The notes under the pieces: model-generated | Database searches by the model: none | What the model saw: the letters and a program-made list of their open reading frames with translations, nothing else | Told to the model about the DNA's origin: nothing | Assembly: GCA_030280995.1 (NCBI GenBank) | Contig: JASXTE010000005.1 | Span: 39,200,742-39,264,741, forward strand | Length of the DNA: 64,000 nucleotides | Direction of reading: 5' to 3' | Origin: Hemileia vastatrix | Lineage: Eukaryota; Basidiomycota; Pucciniomycetes; Pucciniales; Zaghouaniaceae | Shown here: one piece after another, positions 11,576 through 23,401 of the stretch | How the letters are laid out: each line of letters starts with the position of its first letter | How positions within the stretch are numbered: position 1 is the stretch's first letter | Made by a program: the position numbers and the translations under genes

Positions 11576-13253
11576 ATGGATGATAATTTTGAAGGGATGT
11601 CTGTTGACCCAACCGATTCTGATTGTTTTCCGCCTCAACATACTAATACTGGAAATACTCCTCCACCACCCTCTGCTGATCCACCTCCAGATGCATCTCA
11701 ATCTGTACCACCTAATCCTAACCCACCACCTAATCCCAATCCAGGCCAAGAGTCTCATTCAGAACCGAGAAATTTTAATCCCAATCATCCTTCTGCTTCT
11801 GAAAGTGCTGATCAGCAAGCTGATCAGCTAGGAAGAGATTGGGCTAGTGAAGTATTGAGGGAATTTTTCGGAGACCAATCATCATCTGCTCAGCCTAACC
11901 AAGGAGCAAGCACAAGTGGAGCAGGTAAGTAAAATTTGTAGTGTATTCTTTTATTGAAAAATAACCAATTTAATTAACTTATTTGAATTGTTAGTGAATC
12001 CCTCAATCATTATGGGTATCAGTGATTACCACAGACTCAATTCAGCAGAGTCTCATGAGCGAGAACAGGGGTTAAGGGCTGTAAGAGGCTTAGTTAGAAG
12101 GAATGATGTTCCCAGGAGCTCGGACAGTCTAAATAGAAATATTTACCACTTTCTGAAGTATTGTCTTGGGGGACCAACACAAATATCAAAATATCCTGCG
12201 AGCCCAACACCTTTGGAGATTGAAAATTGGAAAGATTGGAGCCAATTCAAACTAAAAACCATTCAAACTGTCCTAACCCAAGTCCAATCTTCTAACCGTG
12301 CCAATTCTGCAGCTGATCGACAATTTCTGATAACCAATTCTATAGCCTTCTTGCGATCCAAAATTCGACTACCCGAATTTTTTCCAGCACCTGAGCCTCG
12401 AGGACTAAAAGGAGGAGCACCGATCCCACTTTCTGTCAAAAGAAACTTAGAGCGTGAATTGCAAGAAAAAGGTTTTCGGAAATTCACGTTTGATTGGACT
12501 TGCCGTGATTTTTCAGAATCAACTTGGAATCAAGTCATGGGAAGCATAGTATGCGACCACTGTACCAGATGGCTCACCACCTTGAATACAATCGATCAGT
12601 CAAAGCTTCAGTTCACTCAATGTGTTATTGAGAAATGGGTAGTTAATAAGGGGAAGGAGATGATAAGGTTGTTTGGGCAAGAAGAGGAAAGGGTAGCAAG
12701 AGAAAAGATTGAAAAGAGGGCAAGGGCACAAGTAAAACGTTATCGGACCAAGGTAAGTTTTTAATTTTACTTTGCTTTTTGTTATTATGAAGCTGATTTA
12801 GTTGGAATTCAGATTGCTAGTGCACGCTACAAGTTAGCAAGAGATCTCTGCAGTGATGTGCCAGGTTTTGTTGTGCTTTTTCATGATACTAGGTGCATCT
12901 CTGATATCGAGGAAGGCCCAGCACCAGCCCCAACTGCACCTATCCGAGCTATTCCTGGATGGCGAAATCCTGAACTCAATGATTTGTTTAAAAAAATGGA
13001 TAAGATGACAAAGGACTTAGCCCATACACCAGCTCAAAAAAAATCAACATTAAAAACATATTCACGGTCATCAGAAAGGACAGTTGCACAAAATGGTATA
13101 TTCAATGTTCCCAAATACCTCCCCAAGAATTGCTATTCAGCAACATTTTTGCAAGGATTATCTGTGAATGAACGTGAGTCACTTGGGGTTGGAGCTGATA
13201 TTGATCTGGTAAAGATTCGGGAATCAATTAATAGAGCATCAACATCATCATAA
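11576..13253 (+). CDS. Unknown CACTA-borne protein B, three exons, 515 aa, paralogue of protein A
   Basis: Exons 11576-11924, 11995-12752 and 12813-13253 join in frame with clean GTAAGT donors. Residues 1-115 are acidic then Pro/Asn-rich (PPPPSADPPPD, PNPNPPPNPNPG), a disordered N-terminus absent from protein A. The middle has FRKFTFDWTCRDFSESTWNQ, then a charged stretch EEERVAREKIEKRARAQ likely to be helical. The end has VPKYLPKNCYSATFLQGL and SVNERESLGVGADID. These match protein A in order, so the two genes look like an old duplication inside the element, now on opposite strands. No catalytic motif is recognised. It lies just upstream of the palindrome array; a DNA-binding role is possible but is inference. 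Confidence 0.75.
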
Positions 13254-13463
13254 CTTAGGTATAACGGTGATCTTCTGTGTAATATAGCTATCTTATATTG
13301 AATTTTATGTATTCTGTTTTTTTTCAAAGCAGCTTGGTAAATGTTATAAAGTGATATTGAGAGAGAGTAACATTTTATTTAAGAAAAACAAATAATGTAT
13401 GAGATATAAAAATGTATTTTCAACAAATTGATGGTCCATACCTCTTTATGTCACATTTATGTA

Positions 13464-15404
13464 TCCATATTAATTTCAATCGAATTTAATGTTGACCAAT
13501 ACATAGTCAATACACGCTATGCCACTTATACTTGCCAGGCATTGCTACCATTAAATATGCCAGTATCAAAAATTAATTTCGATCGAAATTAATGAGCATG
13601 ATAATCATGAATTTCTGGAGTCAACTGCTTATTTTTATGCATGGTGCCTTGCCAACATTAATTTCGATCGAAATTACTTTTGATACTGGCATATTGCATG
13701 GTGTCTATTCCTGGAAAGTGTAAGTGGCATAGTGTGTATTCATTACGTATTGGTCAACATTAATTTCAATAGAATTTAATATTGACATTTTCATATTGAA
13801 CCCAAACCAGCAAACGACCCAAAAAATTCTTCATAAAACTGCTCATTAATTTCGATCGAAATTAGTGAGCACCATATACATATTGAATGGTAGTTATATC
13901 TGGTGTGTGTAAGTTGTAAAGCTTGTGTTCAATGTTTATTGGTCAACATTAATTTTGATTGAAATTAATATTAATGTGTAAATGATATTTACATGCTCAA
14001 TATGCATTGTAATGTGTTTACTTAACAATAGAGTGCCCTACTTTTCATCTTACATAAAAATGCTTGGTAGCATGTCAAATTCAATTTTTATTAAAATTAA
14101 TGTTGACATGTTACCATGCATAACAGTAAGCAACTGACTGAATAAATTGATGATAATCATGAACCTTAATTTCGATCGAAATTAATGTTGCCAAGTGCAG
14201 ATTGAAAAAAAGCTATGCCACTTACACTAGCCAGGCATATTTACTATTTATTATGTATTGGTCAACATTAATTTTTATAGAAATTAATATGGATATGTAA
14301 ATTTTATATTTACCCTCAACATGTATAGTAAATTTCAATACTTAAAAATACTTGCCGTCCTTTACATGTCATGCAAAAAAGCATTATATCATTTCAACAT
14401 TAATTTTGATCAAAATTAATGTTGGAATGCCATTATGCATTGAAACAACTAACTGACTGAAAAAGTTCATGATCAAAATGCTCATTAATTTTGATCAAAA
14501 TTAATGTTGACCAATAAACATTGAACACAAGCTTTACAACTTACACACACCAGATATAACTACCATTCAATATGTATATGGTGCTCACTAATTTCGATCG
14601 AAATTAATGAGCAGTTTTATGAAGAATTTTTTGGGTAGTTTGCTGGTTTGGGTTCAATATGAAAATGTCAATATTAAATTCTATTGAAATTAATGTTGAC
14701 CAATACATAATGAATACACACTATGCCACTTACACTTTCCAGGCATATATACATGCAATATGCCAGTATCAAAAGTAATTTCGATCGAAATTAATGTTGG
14801 CAAGGCACCATGCATAAAAATAAGCAGTTGACTCCAGAAATTCATGATTATCATGCTCATTAATTTCGATCGAAATTAATTTTTGATACTGGCATATTTA
14901 ATGGTAGCTATGCCTGGAAAGTGTAAGTGGCATAGCATGTATTCATTATGTATTAGTCAACATTAATTTCGATCGAAATTAATATGGACATGGACTATGC
15001 ATAAAATTCCTATAAGTATAGGTAAGCTAAGCAGTTAGATAAACTGGTTTGATCAAGTACACCATATAAAAATTGATGTTTTAATGCCTTGGTTAATTTC
15101 GATCAAAATTAATATTAAGCCATGCATGTTGAATTTTATCTATGTCTGTGTAGTCCATGTGAAATGGCTTGTATTCAATATGCAGGGGTCTATATTAATT
15201 TCGATCGAAATTATGAGGTTCATTGCCTCATAAATTTGATGGTTTCTGTCAGTGTTTCATGCATGGTGCCATCTGATACTTGTTGATTCCTATCAAAATT
15301 AATTTCAACACCAATATATTGAATACAAACCATGGCACTTACAGTACTTGGTCATAGCTAAAATTCAATATGCTAGTCTCAAAATTAATTTCGATAGAAA
15401 TTAA
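13464..15404. repeat. Palindrome array: about 19 copies of a TTTCGATCGAAA-centred repeat within a large inverted repeat
   Basis: About 19 copies of a roughly 20-22-bp palindrome (consensus TTAATTTCGATCGAAATTAA) occur every 45-180 bp. Nine copies keep the full TTTCGATCGAAA core, near 13572, 13657, 13845, 14165, 14588, 14775, 14859, 14962 and 15193. Others read TTTTGATCAAAA, TTTTGATTGAAA, TTTCAATAGAAT or TTTCGATAGAAA. The spacers are also related: 13464-13975 is the inverted copy of about 14483-14978, and a direct repeat links 14090-14170 with 14425-14490. The array sits between two co-oriented genes of the CACTA element and contains no credible ORF. Confidence 0.92.
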
Positions 15405-16439
15405 TCAGGATCCATGAAGTTTATCAATAGTGTATGAGTTAAGTTTCAAGTCATATGTTTCATCATTTTCTTGCACCCATTTCTAGGTTATCTCAACAAT
15501 TTTTTTCAAGTTTTATTATATTAATCAAAACTGTGGTAAGTTGTGAAAAATTAGCTAATCCAAATCTCAAATTGAATATTAATATTTTAATAATTTTGAA
15601 TGTTGCTTAAGGTATTTCATTGGGTGATTCATAATAATATTTTATCAACTTAGTAGTCCTATAACTTTTGAAAAGTAACAATTTTGGTATAGTTAGGGAC
15701 AACAATGCAATATCTTGTGCAGACTAAGATATATTGCAAAATAAAACTATTCAATTTTTTTTTTCCCTTAGTTGTATCCAAGTTTATCAAAGGTTTGGTC
15801 ACGGTGCCCACACCCTAGCCTGACACTCCTCCTGTCACTTAAAAAACAAATTCTTATCTTAAATTCTAATGTTACCAATTTTATATTTATAATTCATTTC
15901 TTGTTTGATGAGGCATATCAGTATATATGTGAATCTCGCATTGTCATCTGAAATTAAATTTAACAAATATTCATAAAGGATTATCCTTTTTTTTCATATA
16001 ATATACTAATTAAGTGTATCTCCATTGTTTAGGAGTAAATTCTAATTTAAAAAATTTTGTATTTACCCGTGGCAATTTGAATATGGGATATAAATTTGTT
16101 ATTATTTGTTTTTCACACTAAAAGTCCCCAAAGAATTACTAGTATTTTCTGTTAGCTACATCAAATTTCGCTTCAATATAAACAGATTGTGATTTAGCAT
16201 GTTACTCAGTTTACCCCACTATGAATAATACATGTTAAAAAAAGCTCAAATAATATAAAATCCCCCTCTTTATGTTTTCTGTTTCTTTCATCCTCACTTT
16301 AATTTTAATCTTATTCAATTTTTTATCCTATTAAAATATCAACTTCAATTTTCTAGAATAGAGTTTCTTATAATTATTCATCATATTACATCATAATTTT
16401 TTGATATCGAATACTTTTTTTTAATATTCATTAATCAAT
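15405..16439. other. Intergenic, 1.0 kb, no gene seen
   Basis: AT-rich sequence after the palindrome array and before the 693-aa gene, with no palindrome copies and no credible ORF. The last 200 bp probably contain that gene's promoter and 5' UTR. Confidence 0.4.
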
Positions 16440-18870
16440 ATGTCTAGTATACAAAATCCTACACCTCCACTTTGTATGTATATCATGTTCCTCTCTCTTA
16501 ATTTATATATTTCACTTATGTTCTATATCTTTTTTTTTCAAAAATTTGATTTTCCAGCACCCAAATGTGTTTCATCCCACTCTCTGATTGATACTCGCTT
16601 TGAAGCTTTTGAGCTTGCACCATGTCTGCCACATGGCATGGCACCTAACCCTCCTGTACTTAGCAATGAGAGGCAGGAAATAACGAGAGTTCAGTATCGC
16701 AATTTACTTGAATTGGCTAGAGATAAAACAGAAGAGCTTGTCAAGATCCTTAACAATAATCCTTCTCCTTCATATTTATCTAACCCTTGTAATGAATTAC
16801 TCCAATATGTGAAAAGCCTTGAAAAATGTATGTTCATCACCTTTTTTGTCTCCTTTTAAATTAGTAGATAAGATTATTAATATTTTTTTTTCTTCATATA
16901 TATTTGTAGCTTATGAGGAGGGTATGATTCCTCCTGATGAAGTCATTGTCATTAGGGATGATGATGAGACAGATGAACCATCAGCTTCAACTCATGCTTC
17001 AACTTCTAAGGAAAATCTTGAAACACCTGTTATCCGCTCCAAGAAAAAGAGATTATCCCAAGGCTCCTCTTTTGTTCGACGTATTAAACCGGCTTCTGCT
17101 AATGAATTTTCTGATGTATCAAATAATAAATCTCAAAAAAAAAGCAAAGGTTTTGATAATGAGTATATTCTTGTTTCCTTTTTTTTTATTGTTATTCTTT
17201 TATCTTTAAAATTCAATCATATATCTCTTTTATTGCTTACATATTGTACTTTTTATCTTTCTTTTGATATTTTGTACCAGAAACTCACCTGCTGTAGATT
17301 GTTCCATCCATAAACGCCCTCTCCCTGATGAAGATGATGAAAAGAGCAATGAAAATAGCGATGATCAACTATCAGAATATGAAGCTATGCTTGTTCATCA
17401 AAAAAAGCAAAGTTTAAAATCTTCTTCAAGACATGTTGATATGTTTGATAAAGATGATGATTCAAACAGCTCATCACCGAATTCCTTCATTTCTAAGAAG
17501 CAATACCCATCACCTCCTAAATTACCTACTTTGACCTCTTTGAAAGCTTCTCTACCAATGAAATCAACTCCAATCAAGATATCGAAAAAACCTCTAACTT
17601 ATTCACCCTCAGTTCTAAAAGAATCTGATTTGCAGGAGGAATTCTGTAAAATTCATAATTTTTATAAAGGTAGAATCAGCACGGCAAAGGTCCTAAGGTC
17701 GTGGTTGGAAATTGTTACTCTCCTCGAATTACGCTCTTCTACTTATTCCCAAGAACCCATGTCAAATATTCCAATGTTTACTTTTCATTGGGAAAAATCT
17801 TGTGGAGAAGATTGGCTTTCAAAACTTACTGAGTTATGTAAGTTACCATAATTTTTAGTCTTGACTTTTGTTCTTTTACTTATTTTTTTTTTCCTTTTGT
17901 AGCAAATATTTTTTTAGAGATTGATAGCTCACAGCTATGGGTACTCGATAATATTGATTTCAAAAAAATGGAAGATTTATGTGATCCTGATGGTTTAAAT
18001 ACTGAAATTCTTTCCTCAACAAAGAAAACGGATCACCCTGAATCCAATCTTATCCGAATGCTCATGAGATTAATGATCCCAAGTGACCACTGCCGTTCTT
18101 CATGGGTATCTCTTATATCATCTTCACTTTATCTGACCGCACATGAATTCAGCCAGCTTCCATCACATCAAAACATTAACTCAGATTGTCCAATTGAACG
18201 TGGTCTTCAGCTTCTAGCTCACCTTTCAAATCTGAAGAGTCCGATTTCTGATGGCTTAGAAGTTGGTCCCACTGCACTTCAAACCCGTGATATATCAATG
18301 TCAACTCTTCTTCAAATCAGCAATATTATCATTGATATAATTATGTCAATTATCATTCTTAAATCAAAATATTGTGCTGCAACAATATCAAGTGGCAAGA
18401 CTAGTGAAGCTCAACAATCAAGTGAGAAAAACGAAAATACTGAACTGACTATAAGGAGAGAGAAACAAAAGGCTGCACTAAACAAAATAAATTCTGAATA
18501 CTCCCACCACCGATATCAATCTTTCACATTCTATATAATTGATGGTGTCCGTGGTTTATTTCTGAGCTCTCAAGATCATAGATTGGCTTCAGCAGCTGAT
18601 TGCTTGGAGGTAATATCAGAAGTTAAGTTTCTTAATTTACATGAAAAAAAAAATCATTTGATGGAAGAAATAATTTGGAAAAATTTAAATAACTATATTT
18701 TAACATTAATAAAACCTTTTATAGGCAAGTGTGATCCATTTCCTTTAAAATTTGATACCCCAAGTCCTCCGGGAATTGCTAGGGCTATTTCTGCAGATTT
18801 TCTTAATCACTGGAGCTCCATTCAGCCAGTATCACCTTTTTTTGCTAAACATAGCCTTTCAATAAATTAA
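16440..18870 (+). CDS. Unknown CACTA-borne protein C, five exons, 693 aa
   Basis: Exons 16440-16473, 16558-16827, 16910-17162, 17281-17837 and 17903-18870 join in one frame; all four introns are GT-AG and 65-118 nt long. I recognise no domain. Residues 100-300 are highly charged and Ser-rich, with an acidic patch (VIRDDDETDEP) and a basic one (RSKKKRLSQ) that resembles a nuclear localisation signal. A more ordered part follows: FCKIHNFYKGRISTAKVLRS, MFTFHWEKSCGEDWLSKL, and later NIIIDIIMSIIILKSKYCAA and YQSFTFYIIDGVRGLFLSS. Exon 5 contains an AT-rich stretch (about 18610-18724) that looks intronic but keeps the frame open, so the C-terminal 90 residues are uncertain. As the third unknown gene of a young element with intact splice sites, it is probably functional for the element. 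Confidence 0.7.
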
Positions 18871-19668
18871 TATTCCAACATGTAAATAGATAAAGTTCTT
18901 TCTATATGATATATCTTGTATAATTCAAGTTATTTTCCTTCAAATACGTCAAAAATGTGACCATCTTTGAAATTTATTAAGTAACCTTTGACATGATTTT
19001 CTAAATTAATTATTAAAAAAAATTATTGTAAGTCCAGCAATAACAAAGATTTTAAAATCTACTTATATGATTTCAAATACTTGTATTAAATTCTTAAATA
19101 TTTTATTGTTTATATAAAAATATGATAACTGCTCTAGTTTTGTTACTTTACCTTTAATATTATATAATCTATTATTTATTACAAATATTTTCGTTGATTG
19201 TAACATTTTTAATCAGAAGTAGAACAATTTAAATAATTAAATGAGTACATTCTTAAAAAAATACAATTTAATCTATCATTGATTCAAAATTCTTTCTTCA
19301 ACTCTTTATTATTACCTTTTTTATTAATAAGCCTGTTTGACCTAAAATACTATACAGTTAATTTGGTAGCATTAAAAGCACATTTTTATGGCTAATATAT
19401 TTCAAATTCTTTATTATAGTTTTTTTTATTTTAGAACCTTTGCTACCAATTTAATAAAAATGACATTTAAAGATTTCACAACTTATATATTTCCTCAAAA
19501 GTAAATCAAATTTTCTTATAATATTATGAAAAAAAATTATTTTATTTCACAAATAAAAGAAATAGATAATACTATAATTATCAAAACTGAAAATGTTACA
19601 GCTACTCCCAGTATTTATCATGTTTAAATTTGCATTAAGTGTGTATATATAATATAAATTTTTAATAT
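18871..19668. other. Convergent intergenic region, 0.8 kb
   Basis: Very AT-rich sequence between the 3' ends of protein C (plus) and the dioxygenase (minus). No ORF or repeat is seen. Confidence 0.4.
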
Positions 19669-20879
19669 TTATATATCTAGATTTTTTAGATTTGTCTTAA
19701 CATTAGATAAATAATACTTTGCTGATTCTATTTCTTCCTCTATTAAGTCATCTCTTTTCAAAAAAACTCTCAAAGCACTAATCAAATATTCTAACCTAAA
19801 TTTTTCTGTTTTAATTTCTAAGTATTCTGAAATATCAATATCAAAAACATTAAGCTTTTCTATAGCATGAAAAAGTCTAGTGCTGATTTGAATAGAAGAA
19901 CCTATCCTAGTGAAGCCAGGAATTTCATGACATCTTGAGGTAAAATGCCTTAGTTGATTGGCAGGCCATAATGTCACTGTTATTCCATTAGTTGCTTCAA
20001 AGTTGATTTTACTTCGAATTTCGGGAAACATAAGTTCTCCACCTATTTGTCGTGGTTGGGTCTTATCATACTTCATATGAATGGTGTTTTTTTCTGTATC
20101 TTTAGGAAAAAATATTCCTAAAGTATACTCACTTGCATCCTTATCGAGATGAACCTCATTAGAGAACCCATTACCATTCCCTCCAGATGTCCAAGTTAAA
20201 TTACTAGCAAACGGTACACCGTCTTCTTCACTAGAAACTTTTGAAAATCCAGGAATACCAAGTTTTGCGCAAAGATTAGTTGCCTCATTGTACTTTACAT
20301 ATGATATTTTTTTAAAAAAATATTCAAAGTACATTGCAATCCTCTTCATTCGTTTTTTATATTCATCCGTTTTTACAATATCATCAGTGTATTCATCTGC
20401 AAGGAAAAGCATTCAAAAATTCAGTATTTAAATTAAAAAAAGTGATACTTACGAATATGTAAAGATTTCTTTCTATCTAAAATAAAGCCACCACCAAACA
20501 TTTTTCCAAAACCACCAGCTCTTTGATGATAACCATTATTTTTAATTTCATGTTCGCAGTAAGAAAGATCCTTAATGCATCGCACCGTAGCTTCTAACAT
20601 ATCTAGTTCTTTGAGCTCATGAATTTCAAAAGTCTGCACAAGAACATTAGGTATTAAGACACCTTTTGGTTTATAAATACTACATCCAGGAAAAAAATTG
20701 TAATAATTATTGCAATCTGTCATATTATTTGCATAAGATCGTGCATAGAAATGTGGCTTCTTCCCGTTTGTATCCATTCCAAGAGCGTTTACAAGTTTCA
20801 TTCCAGTAGCAATGTCTTTCGCCCACCTATTGTTAGAGTTCTTCCCTGGCCGTTTTTTTTTTTTCAAATCGTTACTCAT
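19669..20879 (-). CDS. TET/JBP-type 2-oxoglutarate/Fe(II) dioxygenase, two exons, 384 aa
   Basis: Exon 1 is 20879-20453 and exon 2 is 20396-19669, joined over a 56-nt intron with a GTAAGT donor. I chose the Met of MSNDLKKKKRPG; an upstream in-frame Met exists at 20933. The double-stranded beta-helix core is visible: iron ligands H and D in NEVHLDKDAS (about residues 225 and 227), GGELMFPEIRSKINFEATNG, the distal His in NQLRHFTSRC (about 293), and the 2-oxoglutarate-binding Arg in FTRIGSSIQIST (about 306). This pattern fits the Tet-like oxygenases expanded in rust fungi. TET/JBP enzymes oxidise 5-methylcytosine or thymine in DNA using O2 and 2-oxoglutarate. All four active-site residues are present. 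It lies inside the CACTA element and is preceded by three copies of a 27-bp motif. The substrate is inferred from the family. Confidence 0.85.
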
Positions 20880-21130
20880 TGATGGTTCAATCCTAAGAGA
20901 ATTCAATTTTGATTTAAAATAGAAAAAAATCAAAAATTAGAAAATAGTAACATAATTTCAATTATCAGTCAATGATACCTTTAACTTTATCATATCTTCA
21001 ATATTAGAAATACAAAAGTTAGCATATCTACATATTAGTAAATTTATATACTTTTTCTTTATTTCAAATATTAAGAAAGCGTTTCAAAGGTATACTTTAT
21101 TAAATTATACATATAAAGAGTATAGCTTTA

Positions 21131-21471
21131 TCCTGTATGCATTCAGCAAGTACGAGATTTGGCTCTACACTTAATATTAATAATATAATGAAAGTATAAC
21201 TCCAATACACTAGTAATATTAAAAAATTTACGGAATTATGATATCCACATATATAAAATGAAAAATCTTGCTCTGATCAATATATTGACTTAGAAAGTTA
21301 TACTTCAATAAATTATTAATTTTTAAATTGTAGCATTGTCCTGTATGCTTTCAGCAAGTACGAGACTTTGAAACAACTTAAAAATCAATAAATTAAAGGT
21401 AAAGTACAAACAATCTAATTATTATTATGAAAAGCAAAACATTATCCTGTATGCTTTCAGCAAGTACGAGA
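21131..21471. promoter_or_regulatory. Three copies of a 27-bp motif upstream of the dioxygenase gene
   Basis: The motif TCCTGTATGC[A/T]TTCAGCAA followed by GTACGAGA occurs at 21131-21157, 21339-21365 and 21445-21471. The copies differ at one position only, while the sequence between them is unrelated AT-rich DNA. They lie 250-590 bp upstream of the dioxygenase ATG, where promoter or 5' UTR elements would be. Function is unknown. Confidence 0.8.
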
Positions 21472-22625
21472 TGATGTTTTACTTTTCATATTAATAATAT
21501 AATGGTTGAGAAAGTATTAAAGAAATATAGAAAAATGATAAGCAAAACATGAACTTACATGTCTATAAAATCTTCTTCCATTTGTAGCTGATTGATCAAA
21601 ATTAATTATAAAGTTTATTTTATAATCACTGTTTTAAAAAATAAATGGTTAGATAAATAAATTGAACATTTTTGATAAGGAATAAAGAAAAGTAAATTGA
21701 CAAACAAATAAAAAAACTTTAAGTTAACTGAAAAAGAATTTTTTTATAATGAATCGAAAGGGTACAGTAAAAGATACCATAAAAATAAATTCAGAATTAG
21801 AATCATTAGATTAACTTGTCAAAAGTGTAAAAAAGTGTAACAAACCAAAATGATATGAAATGCAATAGCAAGAAAAATTTGCTTACCGGTAATCAGATAA
21901 GGTCAAGAAAATAGTACCAATAATTCAAAATGATAAAGCAAAAATATGATTGATAATTTTTGAAAAAGGTAAGTGAGAAAGAGAAAGGAAAAATAAATTG
22001 GGTGGCAAACAGATGTATATATCATGAATTTTCACTGATCACATTTTCAAAAAAATGCAGCTCTCCAAGTCATATGATAAACTTCATCTAAATTCCAAGA
22101 ATGATGTTGCCAAGGCACTTTACACAGCATGATCATTTTTTCCTATGCATATACTAATTCCAGCTAGAATTTACTTGGCTGCATGTTTTACAGATGCACA
22201 TTTGTGGAACACTGAATTTCACATCTAAAAAAAATTGACGCCACATAATTCTAGCTACCATGTTTCACGTAGCTAAAAAACATACACTCATCACATTTAA
22301 ATTTACATTGCGCCAAAATTAATTCATTTTTGAATTTTTTTAAAGGAAACTATAATGTGCACCACCTATTTCTAAAATATGAACCTCCGCACCATATTAA
22401 ATTGGGAGACTTTTAATTATGCAATTTTTTTGCCGTGACCTTTTTCCTGATCTTACTTGGTTCAAAATATTGAAACATGGCCAATGTTGATGAAAGAAAC
22501 ATTTGATTTTGTTTCTATGTGTAACAATGGAAGGCTGTTTCTTACTGGCGAAAGAGTGTTGTATATTTTATTTGAACAAATTTTTATTTTTTTATGTATT
22601 TTATTTAAAAAATTTACTTTTTATT
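21472..22625. other. Intergenic, 1.15 kb, no gene seen
   Basis: AT-rich sequence between the 27-bp repeats and the hairpin cluster. A 75-codon open frame at 22457-22684 is hydrophobic, runs into the first hairpins and has no support. Confidence 0.4.
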
Positions 22626-23401
22626 GCAGCCAGATTTATACTGGCTGCTTTTTAGAAACCTTAATTTATGACCCAAGCCTTTGAAATTGGCTTGGGTCCC
22701 TTACATTGCAATTTAGTACTTCCAGCCAGGTTTCCCCTGGCTGGAAGTGTCTCTTTCAAGCAATCGAAGTCGCTAAAAGCGACTTCGATTGCTTGCTGTA
22801 ATGTTTGCCACCCTCCCAGCTAATTTACTAGGCTGGGAGGTGGCCAAAGCAGTGTGCAACGCGCGTTGCTGCTGCAAGTAACGCGCGTTGCACAATCGCT
22901 ACCATATTTCATGCAGCTGATATCAAGTCAGCTGCATGAGATATGCGCAGCATGTGCAATGCGCGCTGCATGCAGCAGAAACGCGCGTTGCATGCAGCAG
23001 CAATGCAGGCTGCATGTGCTGCATGCAACGCGCATTTCTGCTGCATGCAATGCGCATTACTTGCAGCAGCAATGCGTGTTGCATGTGCTGCATGCAGTGC
23101 ATTGCACAGCCAGTTTTTTTCTGGCTGTGCAATGCACACAGAGAAACCAAAGTCCCTGCAAGGGACTTTGGTCTCTAAAATGGAAGCGACTTTCCCTACC
23201 AGGTGCAATCTGGTGGGAAAGTGAGAGAAACGTTAGACCGAAGTTGTTTGAAAGCAACTTCGGTCTTAAAAACATTAAAAATCATAAAAAAAAAAATGAG
23301 AAATGTAGAAAAAAAAAAAAATTAAAAATTAAAATGTGAGTAAAAGAAAAAAAATAAGTTCTAGTGATACCAAAAATCCAAGCCAATTTCATTTGGCTTG
23401 G
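22626..23401. repeat. String of about 13 consecutive hairpins, each with a different stem
   Basis: A GC-rich island in AT-rich DNA consists of back-to-back inverted repeats: 22626-22648, 22670-22698, 22718-22748, 22757-22795 (18-bp arms, 3-nt loop, CAAGCAATCGAAGTCGCT), 22806-22846, 22854-22893 (GTGCAACGCGCGTT arms), 22909-22939, a TGCATG/CAGC-rich folding block 22940-23096, 23097-23137 (17-bp arms, T7 loop), 23140-23176, 23189-23222, 23235-23266 and 23378-23401. Stems of 8-18 bp are perfect or nearly so, but their sequences are mostly unrelated to each other. The exceptions are CCAAGCC, which recurs in the second and last, and CAGCCAG in three. Confidence 0.9.

Noticed and set aside
13464..15404. 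Resemblance to a CRISPR array (regular repeats with spacers)
   Set aside because: The genome is eukaryotic, repeat spacing is irregular, spacers are related to each other as inverted copies, and no cas-like genes are present.
22854..23339. Cys/Ala-rich open frames on both strands over the hairpin cluster (up to 161 codons)
   Set aside because: They overlap in several frames because the GC-rich hairpin block is poor in stop codons; the translations are repetitive (MQRALLLQ, CMQQ, CCMQ types) and mirror each other across strands.
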